NCBI GenBank assembly: GCA_944380775.1 | Contig: CALWIP010000009.1 | Location: forward strand, 1-64,000 | Direction of reading: 5' to 3' | DNA: 64,000 bases | Source: an uncultured Clostridia bacterium | GTDB lineage: Bacteria > Bacillota > Clostridia > Oscillospirales > Acutalibacteraceae | Shown: piece by piece, positions 16,012 through 24,923 of the stretch | Position numbering within the stretch: the stretch's first letter is position 1 | Layout of the letters: every line of letters begins with the position of its first letter | Notes under the pieces: model-generated | Seen by the model: only the letters and a program-made list of their open reading frames with translations | Told to the model about the DNA's origin: nothing | Databases searched by the model: none | Made by a program: the position numbers and the translations under genes

Positions 16012-16551
16012 ATGAAATTGACGGAAAAAACCGTGAGCCAAACGTATCTTTACCGTGGGAAGATTATTAACGTCCGCTTGGACGACGCGGAGCTGGAAAA
16101 CGGCAAGCTCGCCAAGCGGGAGGTTGTGGAGCACCCCGGCGGCGTGACGGTCGGCGCGTTAAACGAGAAAAACGAGATGCTCTTTGTGCGGCAGTTCCGC
16201 TACCCGTACGGCGAAGTGATCCTCGAGGCCCCGGCCGGCAAGCTGGAAAAGGGAGAGGACCCGCTGGAGGCCGGCAAGCGCGAGCTGAAAGAGGAGACCG
16301 GCGCGACGGGCGAGGACTACCAATTCCTCGGCAATTTGTACCCGACGCCGGGCTATTGCGGGGAGATTATCCGCCTGTATTTCTGCCGCGTCAAGGAATG
16401 CGGCGCAGCCCACCCGGACGACGACGAGTTTTTGGAGGTGGAACGCATCCCGCTCGACCGCGCGGTGGAAATGGTCCTGAACAACGAGATCCCCGACGCG
16501 AAAACGCAGGTGCTGATCTTAAAGATCGCGCGCCTGGTGGAGAAGGCCTGA
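16012..16551 (+). CDS. NUDIX hydrolase, ADP-ribose pyrophosphatase type
   Basis: 179 aa. A complete Nudix box (GX5EX7REUXEEXGU) begins at GKLEKGEDPLEAG near residue 78 and ends ELKEETG near 99. The framework around it (REVVEHPGGV, FVRQFRYP, EAPAGKLE, LYPTPGYCGEII) is that of bacterial ADP-ribose pyrophosphatases (NudF), which split ADP-ribose to AMP and ribose-5-phosphate. The TPGYC stretch with a later Glu is typical of this group. Start ATG 16012 with AAAAAGGAGAGG; own promoter and terminator, so it stands alone. Confidence 0.92.
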   Translation: MKLTEKTVSQTYLYRGKIINVRLDDAELENGKLAKREVVEHPGGVTVGALNEKNEMLFVRQFRYPYGEVILEAPAGKLEKGEDPLEAGKRELKEETGATGEDYQFLGNLYPTPGYCGEIIRLYFCRVKECGAAHPDDDEFLEVERIPLDRAVEMVLNNEIPDAKTQVLILKIARLVEKA

Positions 16552-16570
16552 CGGCAGCAAGCAGGGGAAT

Positions 16571-16608
16571 CAAAAAATCCCGCCGGAACCGGTTCCGGCG
16601 GGATTTTT
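16571..16608. terminator. Bidirectional terminator between NUDIX gene and ddh
   Basis: CAAAAAATCCCGCCGGAACC and GGTTCCGGCGGGATTTTTG: a 16-bp perfect stem with A and T flanks between convergent genes. Confidence 0.95.
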
Positions 16609-16627
16609 GACGCGGTTGGCCCGCTAG

Positions 16628-17611
16628 TTACAGCAAGGTGGCGCGCAGCTCTTCCGGCGATTTCGGGGAGAGCAGGGCGGGCGCGATGTCAAACGCCGTC
16701 ACAGCGCCGGTTTGGCCCTGTTTTGCCAGGCGGTAGACGGCGCGCGCATAGCACACGAGCACGCTGGCGGTGAACTCCGGGTTGGAGTCGAGCTTGAGCG
16801 AGAACTCCATCACCTCGCGGTTGTTTTCGCCGGTCTTCCCGCTGCGGATGACGAACCCGCCGTGCGGCATTTTTTTATGATCCCGCTGCAATTCCTCTTC
16901 GCTGATGAAATGTACCGTGGTGTCGTAATCGCTGAAATAATTCGGCATTTCGCAGATGGCGCGCTCCATCTCCGCGCGGTTCGCGCCCTCTTCGGCCACG
17001 ACAAAGCATTCGCGCGTGTGCATTTGGCGCGCGGTAAACTGCGGCTGCGCGCCGCTGCGGGCGGCTTCCATCGCAGACTCCACCGGTACGGTGTACTGCA
17101 CGGCGTCCTTCACGCCCGGCACGCGCCGCAGCGCGTCAGAGTGCCCCTGGCTTACGCCGCGGCCCCAGAACGTGTAGTGCGCGCCCTGTGGCAAAAACGC
17201 CTCGCCGTACAGCCGGTTGAGCGAGAACAGGCCCGGGTCCCAGCCGATGGAGATGGCGGCGAGGTGGCCGCTCTCCTTGGCGGCGCGGTCCACGTTCTCA
17301 AAATATTCCGGGATGCGCGCGTGCGTGTCGAAGCTGTCCACCGTGTGGAATAGCGCGGCGTACTGCGGGCCCATCGCGGGCAGGTCTGTGGCGGAGCCGC
17401 CGCAGAGGATCATCACGTCGACGCGGTCCCGCCAGGCGGGGGCGTCGTCTACGTGGAGCACCGGCACGCCGGGGGTCTGCACGGCGACATGCGCCGGGTC
17501 GCGGCGCGTGAACACGGCCGCCAACGCGAGGTCCTCATTTTGGCGGATGGCTTGTTCCACGCCGCGCGCGATATTGCCATAGCCTAAAATGCCAATTTTG
17601 ATTTTTTCCAT
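16628..17611 (-). CDS. ddh: meso-Diaminopimelate D-dehydrogenase
   Basis: 327 aa, the usual length. Interconverts L-2-amino-6-oxopimelate (tetrahydrodipicolinate) and meso-DAP in one NADPH-dependent step, a short cut in lysine and peptidoglycan-precursor synthesis. The N-terminal dinucleotide motif GILGYGNIARGVE (near 6-18), VDVMILCGGSATDLP, VDSFDTHARIPEY, SIGWDPGLFSLNR and FWGRGVSQGHSDALRR are all strongly typical. ATG 17611 chosen because GAAAGGA lies upstream at a usable distance; the in-frame ATG at 17623 has the ribosome site directly abutting. No other DAP-branch gene is in the window. Confidence 0.95.
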   Translation of the reverse strand: MEKIKIGILGYGNIARGVEQAIRQNEDLALAAVFTRRDPAHVAVQTPGVPVLHVDDAPAWRDRVDVMILCGGSATDLPAMGPQYAALFHTVDSFDTHARIPEYFENVDRAAKESGHLAAISIGWDPGLFSLNRLYGEAFLPQGAHYTFWGRGVSQGHSDALRRVPGVKDAVQYTVPVESAMEAARSGAQPQFTARQMHTRECFVVAEEGANRAEMERAICEMPNYFSDYDTTVHFISEEELQRDHKKMPHGGFVIRSGKTGENNREVMEFSLKLDSNPEFTASVLVCYARAVYRLAKQGQTGAVTAFDIAPALLSPKSPEELRATLL

Positions 17612-17660
17612 GCTTTGCGTCATCCTTTCTTGCTTGGGGGGTTCTATGGAGATGGCGGGG

Positions 17661-18830
17661 TCAATACAGGACGACGGTGTCGCCCCGGACCGCACAGCGC
17701 CGTTCATAGCTCTGTTGTTCGCCGCTTTCGCAGTCGTAAATCGAGTGGAATTCGAACGAATCCTTTTCATCGCTCAAAATGTACCGCAGGAGCAGGAAGC
17801 GGTCCTCCACGCAGGAGACGAAATCGCCCCATTCGCTGTTGTAGCTTGCGTCCACCGACGAATGCAGGACGCCCTGCACATGGCGCGCGCCGCCCTCTTC
17901 CCACAGGCGGTAGATCTTCCCGGCGGCGCGGTCGAAAAAGAGGGAACTGCCGGGCGGGCTGTCTTCGAGCACGGCGGCGATGGTTTTCTGCCCGGTCGCG
18001 CGGTCGAGCGCGCAGATGCGGCGGTCCCGGCGGGGGAAATATTCCGCGAAGAAATACAGGTTTTCATCATCTGCGCACGCGTAGCGGACCATGCCGCGCG
18101 TGCCGGCGTGGAAGAGCAGTTCCAGCGGGAATTCCGCCCGGGAGGCTTTCGCGCAGGCGAGGAAATCTGCGAGCGTGCATTTCCAAATGCGGTCGCAGGA
18201 TTCCCGGCCGGAGGGGTTCCCTTCGAGGAACAGGCGTTCTTTTTCCGCTTCCGGGCAGCACGGGTCAAGAAACAGGAGGCAGTCTTCGCCGCCAAGCGCG
18301 CACGGCAAAACCTGGCCGGCGGCGCCGTTGCAGACGCGGGCGTCTTTCACATAATAATACCACCCATTTTCGATGTCGTAAAGGCAGACCGCATGCCGGT
18401 AGCCGGTTAAACGCTGGTATTCCGCAAAAAGCCCGCCGGGGTCGCCGTCCGGCCCGGCGTAGAACAGCAGGTGCCCGGCGTCGAGCGCGAGACACCCGGC
18501 AAACGAGCCGGGCAGGCGGAGCAGCGCGAAGTTCTTTTCGCGGCCGGTTTCCTTTTCCAGCCGGAGGATCCACGCCGTGCCGCCGCCGTTTTCCATTACC
18601 AAAAGGAGGTCCTGCGGGAAGGCGAAACAATGCCTCCGGTAGGACGGGTCGCTCAAAATATAATTTGCAACGATGTGTTCCCGCCGCGCCGCGCGGTCGT
18701 ATGACAGGAGGAACAGGCTGTTCAGGCCTTCCTCCAGCTTTTCTTCCGCATAATAGATCGTCTCGTCCCCCACCTCGACCAACTCGATTGCACTGTTGGC
18801 CATCAGGTTCCGAATATCGATCACCGTCAA
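17661..18830 (-). CDS. Hypothetical protein, beta-propeller-like
   Basis: 389 aa from TTG 18830, which has GGAGG nine bases upstream; the ATG at 18839 directly abuts the same GGAGG, so TTG is preferred. No family was recognised. No signal peptide or membrane segment. Many short beta-rich segments end in aromatic or aspartate turns (LFLLSYDRAA, DLLLVMENGG, HLLFYAGPDG, AVCLYDIENGWYY, ICALDRATG, FHSIYDCESG), the texture of a WD/Kelch-like propeller with about six or seven blades. Unusually Cys-rich (over ten). Transcribed toward ddh with 49 bases between, so the two may be cotranscribed. A propeller fold is inference. Confidence 0.65.
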   Translation of the reverse strand: MTVIDIRNLMANSAIELVEVGDETIYYAEEKLEEGLNSLFLLSYDRAARREHIVANYILSDPSYRRHCFAFPQDLLLVMENGGGTAWILRLEKETGREKNFALLRLPGSFAGCLALDAGHLLFYAGPDGDPGGLFAEYQRLTGYRHAVCLYDIENGWYYYVKDARVCNGAAGQVLPCALGGEDCLLFLDPCCPEAEKERLFLEGNPSGRESCDRIWKCTLADFLACAKASRAEFPLELLFHAGTRGMVRYACADDENLYFFAEYFPRRDRRICALDRATGQKTIAAVLEDSPPGSSLFFDRAAGKIYRLWEEGGARHVQGVLHSSVDASYNSEWGDFVSCVEDRFLLLRYILSDEKDSFEFHSIYDCESGEQQSYERRCAVRGDTVVLY

Positions 18831-18867
18831 CCCGATCATCCTCCTTTTTTTGCATCGCGCGCTGCGA

Positions 18868-18922
18868 CAGGCTGCGCCTGCACCGCCGCGCGGCAGGCTA
18901 CGCCTGCACCACCGCCGCGCGC
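18868..18922. repeat. Imperfect tandem repeat of about 27 bases, two copies
   Basis: CAGGCTGCGCCTGCACCGCC (from 18868) is followed at once by CAGGCTACGCCTGCACCACC (from 18894). Each copy contains a small palindrome (AGGCTGCGCCT), and both are flanked by CGCGCGCTGCG. It lies in the untranslated region upstream of the hypothetical protein; 18840-19093 otherwise holds no gene. A TATAAT on the minus strand (18996-18991) may be its -10 box, with a poor -35. Confidence 0.6.
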
Positions 18923-19093
18923 TGCGGCCTCCGGCCGCCCGGCTGGGTGCTAGCGCTGAAGTTCGCCGCCCGCGTTGCAGCCTTCCTGGTGGTATTATAC
19001 CATAAATTCCCTTGAGAAGGAGGGGGATTTTCAGGAGGAAGGAAATTTTTTCTGCCCCGCGCCCGGTTTCCCCGCAATTTCCGCAAAAGGGGA

Positions 19094-19122
19094 TTGCCGT
19101 TTGCTGGAAAGTGTGGTATTCT
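19094..19122 (+). promoter_or_regulatory. Sigma-A promoter of the DUF885 gene
   Basis: -35 TTGCCG (19094-19099), 17-base spacer, -10 TATTCT (19117-19122). Confidence 0.7.
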
Positions 19123-19170
19123 GAAAAAAGATTCCACGGAATCTGGACTTTTTTTGGAGGAGATGTGAAA

Positions 19171-20841
19171 ATGGACACCGCTGCGCTGACCCAGTGCTAC
19201 CGGGAAACGGACCGCGACTGCGCGCTTCTCTGGTACCGCATCCACAACCACGAACCTTACGACAAAGAATTGTTCCTTCCTACGCCGGAAGCGATGGACG
19301 ACGTCCGCCGCGCGTACAACGCCCTGCGGGAGCGCGTCAATGCGCTGGAAGAACCAGACAACGTCTTCGGCCTGGTGAAAAACCATCTGAATGATTTCCT
19401 TGACTCGCTTGGCTTTTCGATGGAAGAGGTCGAAAACGGCCCCGAGGGCATGCTGGCTGGCTTCCGCTACCAGATGCAGCACACCGTGCGCTGCGACCGC
19501 CGCCCCGACGAAGAGCGCTGCGCCGGCCTGGAGCGCCGCATCGGCTTGCTCAAACAGAACCAGGCGGCGCTGCAAGCTTTGCTGGAATCCCGCCCGGCGG
19601 AAGGGCGCGCCAAGGTGGCCCGCGCGCTGCGCAAGAGCGCCTTGGACATGAAGCGCGAAGCCGAGCTGCTGGAGACCTCGTTCCCCACGTTCACCGAGAG
19701 CCAGATTGCCCGCGTGCGCGCTGCAATTGGAACGCTCTGCGGCGAAATGGAGGAGATCGCCGGGAACCTCTCTACGGAAGCGGTTTCTTCCGAAGAGCTG
19801 CTGCGCGACGACCTGAGCCGCTCCCTGAAAATGGAGGGCGACAGCTACCGCAAGCTGCTGCACGACCGCCTCGGCGTCTCGCTGGACGAGCTGCTCGCCT
19901 GGCATAAGGAAGAAATGGACCACACCCGCAGCGAGGTGTTCCGCCTTGCCTCCGAGCTGCCAATCGACGGGCCGAAACCCCAGACCATGCAGGAGGTCAG
20001 CGACGTGCTGTTCCGCTACGCCGGCCCGTGCTCGAGCGCGCAGGAGATGTTCGACCGCGCCAACGGCTACTTAAAGCGCACCCGCGCCCTTGCGCACGAA
20101 TATGTCTGGCTGCCTGAGGACGAGACCTGCCGTTGCGTCCCGCTGCCGGAATGCTACAAGGATTCCTACCCCTGGGGCGGCTATGAAGGCGGCGATTTCT
20201 CGCGCCGTCCGTTCCGCGGCCAGATGTTCCTCAACCAGTTCAATTACCAGAACATCACCGACGGCTGGATTAAGATGAACACGATGCACGAGGCCTATCC
20301 GGGCCACCATGTGCAGTTTGTGCGCGCCGTCACCGACACCACGCCGGAGACGGTTAAGATCGGCGCAAAGCACGTCCCGCTCGAAGAAGGCATCTGCCTG
20401 CGCACCGAGCAGGCCTTCAAATTTGTCTTTGAAGAGGACCCGTTCTTCCCGCTCTTCGTTGCGTTCCGCCGGCATCACACCTCTACGCGCATCTTGGTGG
20501 ACCTCCTGCTCTTCTATTACGGCGAGCCCATCGAGGAAGCCGTCAAAACCTACGAGCGCGAGCTCGGCTTTGACCGCGTCACGGCGCGCGCCCAGGTGCA
20601 GGGCCACCAGAATTCGCCGGGTTACTTCACCTGCTATTATTACGGCATGAAGAAAATGTGCGACTGGGAGAAGAAGTACGGCTACGGCCTCAAGGAATAC
20701 ACCGAGATGCTCTTCTCGGCGGGCTATATCAGCATGGACAGCCTGTACCGCTATGTGCAGCTCACGGATGCGGAGCGCAAGCGCTACTATACTGAATTTG
20801 CCAGCCTGCTGATGAAGCCGGTGCCGGTTATCAACGATTAA
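19171..20841 (+). CDS. DUF885-family zinc metallopeptidase-like protein
   Basis: 556 aa, mostly helical. The family signature HEAYPGHH (about residue 372) is a gluzincin-like zinc site, with a later EEGICLRTEQ supplying further conserved acids, and RPFRGQMFLN and GHQNSPGYFTCYYYG also typical of DUF885. The family is related to M3/M32-type helical metallopeptidases and is thought to cut oligopeptides, but few members have been tested. No signal peptide, so cytoplasmic. ATG 19171 follows TTGGAGGAG. Own promoter; no clear terminator before the marR-ABC genes. Confidence 0.87.
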   Translation: MDTAALTQCYRETDRDCALLWYRIHNHEPYDKELFLPTPEAMDDVRRAYNALRERVNALEEPDNVFGLVKNHLNDFLDSLGFSMEEVENGPEGMLAGFRYQMQHTVRCDRRPDEERCAGLERRIGLLKQNQAALQALLESRPAEGRAKVARALRKSALDMKREAELLETSFPTFTESQIARVRAAIGTLCGEMEEIAGNLSTEAVSSEELLRDDLSRSLKMEGDSYRKLLHDRLGVSLDELLAWHKEEMDHTRSEVFRLASELPIDGPKPQTMQEVSDVLFRYAGPCSSAQEMFDRANGYLKRTRALAHEYVWLPEDETCRCVPLPECYKDSYPWGGYEGGDFSRRPFRGQMFLNQFNYQNITDGWIKMNTMHEAYPGHHVQFVRAVTDTTPETVKIGAKHVPLEEGICLRTEQAFKFVFEEDPFFPLFVAFRRHHTSTRILVDLLLFYYGEPIEEAVKTYERELGFDRVTARAQVQGHQNSPGYFTCYYYGMKKMCDWEKKYGYGLKEYTEMLFSAGYISMDSLYRYVQLTDAERKRYYTEFASLLMKPVPVIND

Positions 20842-20923
20842 TCCGTCCGTTTTGCGGCCTTCGCGGCGGGGCTTCCCCGCCGCGCGGCTGCCGGGACTTC
20901 CGGCGCGGGGGCGAAGGCCCTAT

Positions 20924-20939
20924 CGTTGCGCGTGCAACG
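20924..20939. promoter_or_regulatory. Candidate MarR operator (dyad)
   Basis: CGTTGC-GCGT-GCAACG, a perfect 6-bp inverted repeat 31 bases upstream of the marR start. MarR proteins commonly bind such dyads and repress their own operon. No convincing -10 box was found next to it. Confidence 0.45.
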
Positions 20940-20969
20940 GTACAGCGCCGGGGAAAGGGGGAGGAGTTC

Positions 20970-21416
20970 TTGCGGCTGATGTGGCTGATCAACCGGATTT
21001 CGCGGAGCTACACGATGTACCGCAACAACCAGCTTGAGGGCGAGGGCATTAACGGCTACCAGCACCGCTACATCCTTTGGATCTGCAACGAACCGGGCAT
21101 CCCGCAGGATGAACTGGTCCGCCAAAGCTGCGTGCACAAGAGCAGCGTGGCGCGCCAGTTGGCCCTGCTGGAACAAAACGGGTTTATCACGCGCGCGCCG
21201 TGCCCGACGGACCGCCGCCAGCTTCTGGTGTACCCCACCGGCAAGGCGGAGGAGGTGTTGCCGCGGGTGCGCGCTGTGCGCGACTGGTGGAACAGCCGCC
21301 TTTTGGAGGAGTTCACCCCGCAGGAGCGGGAGCAGCTCGAGTCGATGCTGGCCCGCCTGGCGGAAAAAGCGGACCAGGTCCTGAAGGACCCGGAGAGAGG
21401 GGGAGAACCGGCCTGA
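20970..21416 (+). CDS. MarR-family transcriptional regulator
   Basis: 148 aa winged-helix protein. QDELVRQSCVHKSSVARQLALLEQNGFITR is the recognition helix region and CPTDRRQLLVYPTGK the wing (DxRxxxxxLT motif). TTG 20970 follows GGGGAGGAG. The stop codon overlaps the CTG start of the first ABC gene, so the regulator and the exporter are one operon. MarR proteins of this layout usually repress an efflux system and are released by small aromatic or toxic ligands; the ligand here is unknown. Confidence 0.93.
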   Translation: MRLMWLINRISRSYTMYRNNQLEGEGINGYQHRYILWICNEPGIPQDELVRQSCVHKSSVARQLALLEQNGFITRAPCPTDRRQLLVYPTGKAEEVLPRVRAVRDWWNSRLLEEFTPQEREQLESMLARLAEKADQVLKDPERGGEPA

Positions 21417-23137
21417 AAAAGATTTTGGGATACTTGCGCCCCTATGCGCTGCGGATGAGCATTGGGGTCACGATTAAATTTCTCGGCACGATTACGGAAT
21501 TGTTCCTGCCGTGGTTGCTGTCGTACCTCATCGACGAGGTGGTGCCGCGCCGCGACATGGACCAGGTGCTGCTGTACGGCCTGGTAATGCTGCTGTGTTC
21601 GCTGGCGGCGTGGGGCGGCAACGTGCTTGCCAACCGGATGGCTTCGCGCGTGGCGCGCGACACCACCGAGCGCCTGCGGCACGACCTTTATACGCGCATT
21701 TCTTACCTTTCCTGCCGCCAGACCGACGAATTTACCGTCTCGTCGCTCGAGTCGCGGCTGACGTCCGATACCTATAATATCCACCAGATGATCGGCATGA
21801 TGCAGCGCCTGGGCATCCGCGCGCCGATCCTGCTCGTCGGCGGCATCGCCGTCACGCTTTCGCTTGAGCCGGTGCTCACGCTGGTCTTGGTGTCCATGCT
21901 GCCGTTCGTCTTCTGGGTGGTGTTCCGCATCTCGCGCCGCGGCATCCCGCTGTTTGGCGAGTTGCAGCGCGCGGTAGACCGCATGGTGCGCGTGGTGCGC
22001 GAAAACGCCTCCGGCGTGCGCGTGGTCAAGGCGCTTTCGAAGACGGCCTATGAGCGCGCGCGCTTTGAAACCGTAAACGGCGACGTCACGGCGAAAGAAA
22101 CCAAGGCCAACGTCACCATGGCGGCGAGCGGACCGCTGATGAACCTGTTCCTCAACGGCGGTCTGACGCTGGTGGTCGTGGCCGGCGCCTTCCGCGTGGA
22201 TTCCGGCGCAACCAAGCCCGGTACCATCCTCGCGTTCCTCAATTATTTTACGATCATCCTCAATGCGCTGCTGTCCATCAACCGCATGTTCGTCATGTTT
22301 TCGCGAGGGTCCGCGTCCGCCAAGCGCATCGCGGAGGTGCTCGACACGCCGGAGGACCTCGTCCCCGGAGAGCGCGACCATCAAGACAGCCCCTACCACA
22401 TCGAGTTTGACAACGTCAGCTTCGCCTATCACACCGGGCGCGCGGAAGCGGTGTCCGGCATCACGTTCCATGTGCGGCGCGGCGAAACGCTGGGCATCAT
22501 CGGCGCCACCGGCTCGGGGAAGTCCACCGTGCTGCAGTTGCTCATCCGGTTTTACGACCCAGACAGCGGCGTCGTACGCATTGATGGGGACGATGTACGC
22601 GGCATCCCCGCCGAGGAGCTGCACGCGAAATTCGGCGTGGTCTTCCAAAACGACGTGCTGTTTGCCGACACCATTGAAGAAAATATCCGGTTTGGCCGCA
22701 CGCTGGAGGAAAACGGGCTGGAAGAGGCCGCCAAAAACGCGCAGGCCGCCGAATTCATTGGCGAGCTGGAAGAAGGGTTCCAGTACGGCCTGGCCATTCG
22801 CGGCTCCAACCTGAGCGGCGGGCAGAAACAGCGCCTGTTGATTGCGCGCGCGCTGGCCAAAAAGCCGGAGATCCTGATCTTGGACGACTCGTCCAGCGCG
22901 CTCGATTACCAGACCGACGCCAAGCTGCGCCGCGCCCTGCGGGAGAAATTCCAGGGGACGACGTCGATTATCGTGGCGCAGCGCGTAAGCTCGATCCAGC
23001 ACGCGGACCGGATTTTGATGATGGAAAACGGCTGCGTCATCGGCGACGGCACGCACGAAGAGCTGCTGCGCACCTGCGCGCCGTACCGGGAGATCAGCGA
23101 ATCGCAGATGGGAGAGGTGACGCATGAAGCTGATTAG
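21413..23137 (+). CDS. ABC exporter half-transporter, degenerate-site subunit
   Basis: 574 aa: six membrane helices (about 1-300) then an ATPase domain. Walker A GATGSGKST, signature LSGGQKQ and Walker B ILILDDSSSALD. The Asp after the Walker B Asp replaces the catalytic Glu, as in the degenerate subunit of heterodimeric exporters such as TM287/288 and BmrC/BmrD. The start is best read as CTG 21413 (LKKILGYLRPY matching the MKKILSYLKPY opening of the family) with GGGGGAG seven bases before it and 4-base overlap with marR; a TTG at 21425 is the alternative. Overlaps the partner gene by 14 bases. Confidence 0.92.
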   Translation: MKKILGYLRPYALRMSIGVTIKFLGTITELFLPWLLSYLIDEVVPRRDMDQVLLYGLVMLLCSLAAWGGNVLANRMASRVARDTTERLRHDLYTRISYLSCRQTDEFTVSSLESRLTSDTYNIHQMIGMMQRLGIRAPILLVGGIAVTLSLEPVLTLVLVSMLPFVFWVVFRISRRGIPLFGELQRAVDRMVRVVRENASGVRVVKALSKTAYERARFETVNGDVTAKETKANVTMAASGPLMNLFLNGGLTLVVVAGAFRVDSGATKPGTILAFLNYFTIILNALLSINRMFVMFSRGSASAKRIAEVLDTPEDLVPGERDHQDSPYHIEFDNVSFAYHTGRAEAVSGITFHVRRGETLGIIGATGSGKSTVLQLLIRFYDPDSGVVRIDGDDVRGIPAEELHAKFGVVFQNDVLFADTIEENIRFGRTLEENGLEEAAKNAQAAEFIGELEEGFQYGLAIRGSNLSGGQKQRLLIARALAKKPEILILDDSSSALDYQTDAKLRRALREKFQGTTSIIVAQRVSSIQHADRILMMENGCVIGDGTHEELLRTCAPYREISESQMGEVTHEAD

Positions 23138-24923
23138 CAAGCCGAAAAAGCTGGCGGCGGGCGAGGCGCTGCCCAAGGCGGAGCGCGCGAGAGACCCGAA
23201 ATATGTCCTGCTGCGGCTCTGGCGCTACCTCTACCGCTACAAATGGTTGATGGCCCTGGCGCTGGTGCTCACCATTGCGAGCAACTTGTTCGGCCTGGTG
23301 GGGCCGATGCTCTCCGGCTACGCCATCGACGCCATTCACGGCGCGGGGGACGTCGACTACCCGCTGGTGTTCTTCTACGCCGGCCTGATGATCCTGTTCT
23401 ATGCGCTCTCGTCGCTGCTTTCCTATGTTTTGAGCCGCACGATGATCCGGCTCAGCCAGCGCATTGCCTTTCAGATGCGCAAGGACGTCTTCGACCACCT
23501 CACCGAGCTGCCGGTCGGCTTTTTTGACCGCACCCCGGCCGGGGACTTGGTCAGCCGCATCTCCTACGACATCGACACCGTCAACGCCTCCCTTTCCAAC
23601 GACCTTTTGCAGATCTGCGCCAGCGTCATCACCGTTGTCGGCTCGCTGGTGATGATGCTTTCGCTGGCCCCGGCGCTCGTTTCAGTGTTTGCCGTGACCA
23701 TCCCGGCCTCTATTTTCCTCACACGCTACATGGCGCGCAAAGTGCGCCCGCTGTTCCGCCGGCGTTCTGCCAAGCTCGGCGAGCTCAACGGCTATGTGGA
23801 AGAGGTTGTGAGCGGCCAGAAAACCGTGAAGGCTTACCACCAGGAAGAGACGATGATCGGCCGCTTCGACCGCCGGAACACGGACGCGGCGGACGCCTAC
23901 TACAACGCGGATTATTACGGCAGCATGACCGGCCCGTCCGTCAATTTCATCAACAACCTCTCGCTCTCGCTCATCAGCGTGCTCGGCGCGGCGTTCTATT
24001 TAATGGAAAGCATCTCGCTGGGCGTGCTCTCGTCGTTTGTGCTCTACTCCCGCAAATTCTCCGGGCCCATCAACGAGGCGGCGAACATCCTCAGCGAATT
24101 GCAGTCCGCGTGCGCGGCGGCGGAGCGCGTGTTCCGCCTCATCGACGAGCCCGCCGAGCCGGCGGACCCGGACGGCGCGGAAGAGCTGGAGGAGGTTTCC
24201 GGCGACGTGCGCATGGAGCATGTGCGTTTTGGCTACCTGCCCGGCCGCACGATCATCCACGACCTGAGCTTCCACGCGGAGCCGGGCAGCCTGACGGCCA
24301 TTGTCGGCCCCACGGGGGCGGGCAAGACGACGCTCATCAACCTGCTCATGCGCTTTTACGATCCGGAGTCCGGCGCCATTTACCTCGACGGCAAAAACAC
24401 CGCGCTGCTTACGCGCAAGAGCGTGCGCCGCGCCTTTACGATGGTGCTCCAGGATACTTGGCTGTTTACCGGTACCATTTACGAGAACATTGCCTATGGG
24501 AAGGAGGGCGCGACGCTCGCGGATGTGCAGAACGTCTGCAAGGCGGCGCGCATCCACGACGCCATCGAGCGCATGCCGCAGGGCTACGACACGGTGCTCA
24601 CCGGAGAGGGCTCCGGCCTTTCCAAGGGCCAAAAGCAGCTAATGACCATTGCCCGCGCGATGCTGCTGGATTCGAATATGCTTATCCTCGACGAGGCAAC
24701 CTCGAACGTTGACACCCAGACCGAGCAGAAGATCCAGCTCGCCATGCGCGAACTGATGAAAGGGAAAACCTGCTTCGTCATCGCGCACCGGCTTTCCACC
24801 ATCCGCAATGCGGACCATATCCTCGTCGTGCAGGACGGCGACATTGTGGAACAGGGAAACCATGCGTCTCTGCTGAAGAAGAACGGCCTTTACGCTGCGC
24901 TGTACACCTCGCAGTTCCAGTGA
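23124..24923 (+). CDS. ABC exporter half-transporter, catalytic subunit
   Basis: 599 aa. A cytoplasmic N-terminal tail (1-35), six membrane helices, then an ATPase with Walker A GPTGAGKTT, a Q-loop in VLQDTWLF, Walker B LILDEATSNVD with the catalytic Glu, and H-loop IAHRLS. The signature motif is LSKGQKQ rather than LSGGQ, so the site it forms with the partner's Asp-type Walker B is doubly degenerate, while the other site is canonical. This is the classic asymmetric heterodimer. Likely drug or lipid export under MarR control; substrate unknown. Overlaps the first subunit gene by 14 bases. Confidence 0.93.
   Translation: MKLISKPKKLAAGEALPKAERARDPKYVLLRLWRYLYRYKWLMALALVLTIASNLFGLVGPMLSGYAIDAIHGAGDVDYPLVFFYAGLMILFYALSSLLSYVLSRTMIRLSQRIAFQMRKDVFDHLTELPVGFFDRTPAGDLVSRISYDIDTVNASLSNDLLQICASVITVVGSLVMMLSLAPALVSVFAVTIPASIFLTRYMARKVRPLFRRRSAKLGELNGYVEEVVSGQKTVKAYHQEETMIGRFDRRNTDAADAYYNADYYGSMTGPSVNFINNLSLSLISVLGAAFYLMESISLGVLSSFVLYSRKFSGPINEAANILSELQSACAAAERVFRLIDEPAEPADPDGAEELEEVSGDVRMEHVRFGYLPGRTIIHDLSFHAEPGSLTAIVGPTGAGKTTLINLLMRFYDPESGAIYLDGKNTALLTRKSVRRAFTMVLQDTWLFTGTIYENIAYGKEGATLADVQNVCKAARIHDAIERMPQGYDTVLTGEGSGLSKGQKQLMTIARAMLLDSNMLILDEATSNVDTQTEQKIQLAMRELMKGKTCFVIAHRLSTIRNADHILVVQDGDIVEQGNHASLLKKNGLYAALYTSQFQ

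Noticed and set aside
17615..19015. A 466-codon plus-strand open frame opposite the unknown 389-aa protein
   Set aside because: Arg/Gly/Pro-rich composition typical of an antisense frame in GC-rich DNA, and no ribosome site; the minus-strand frame has normal amino-acid balance.
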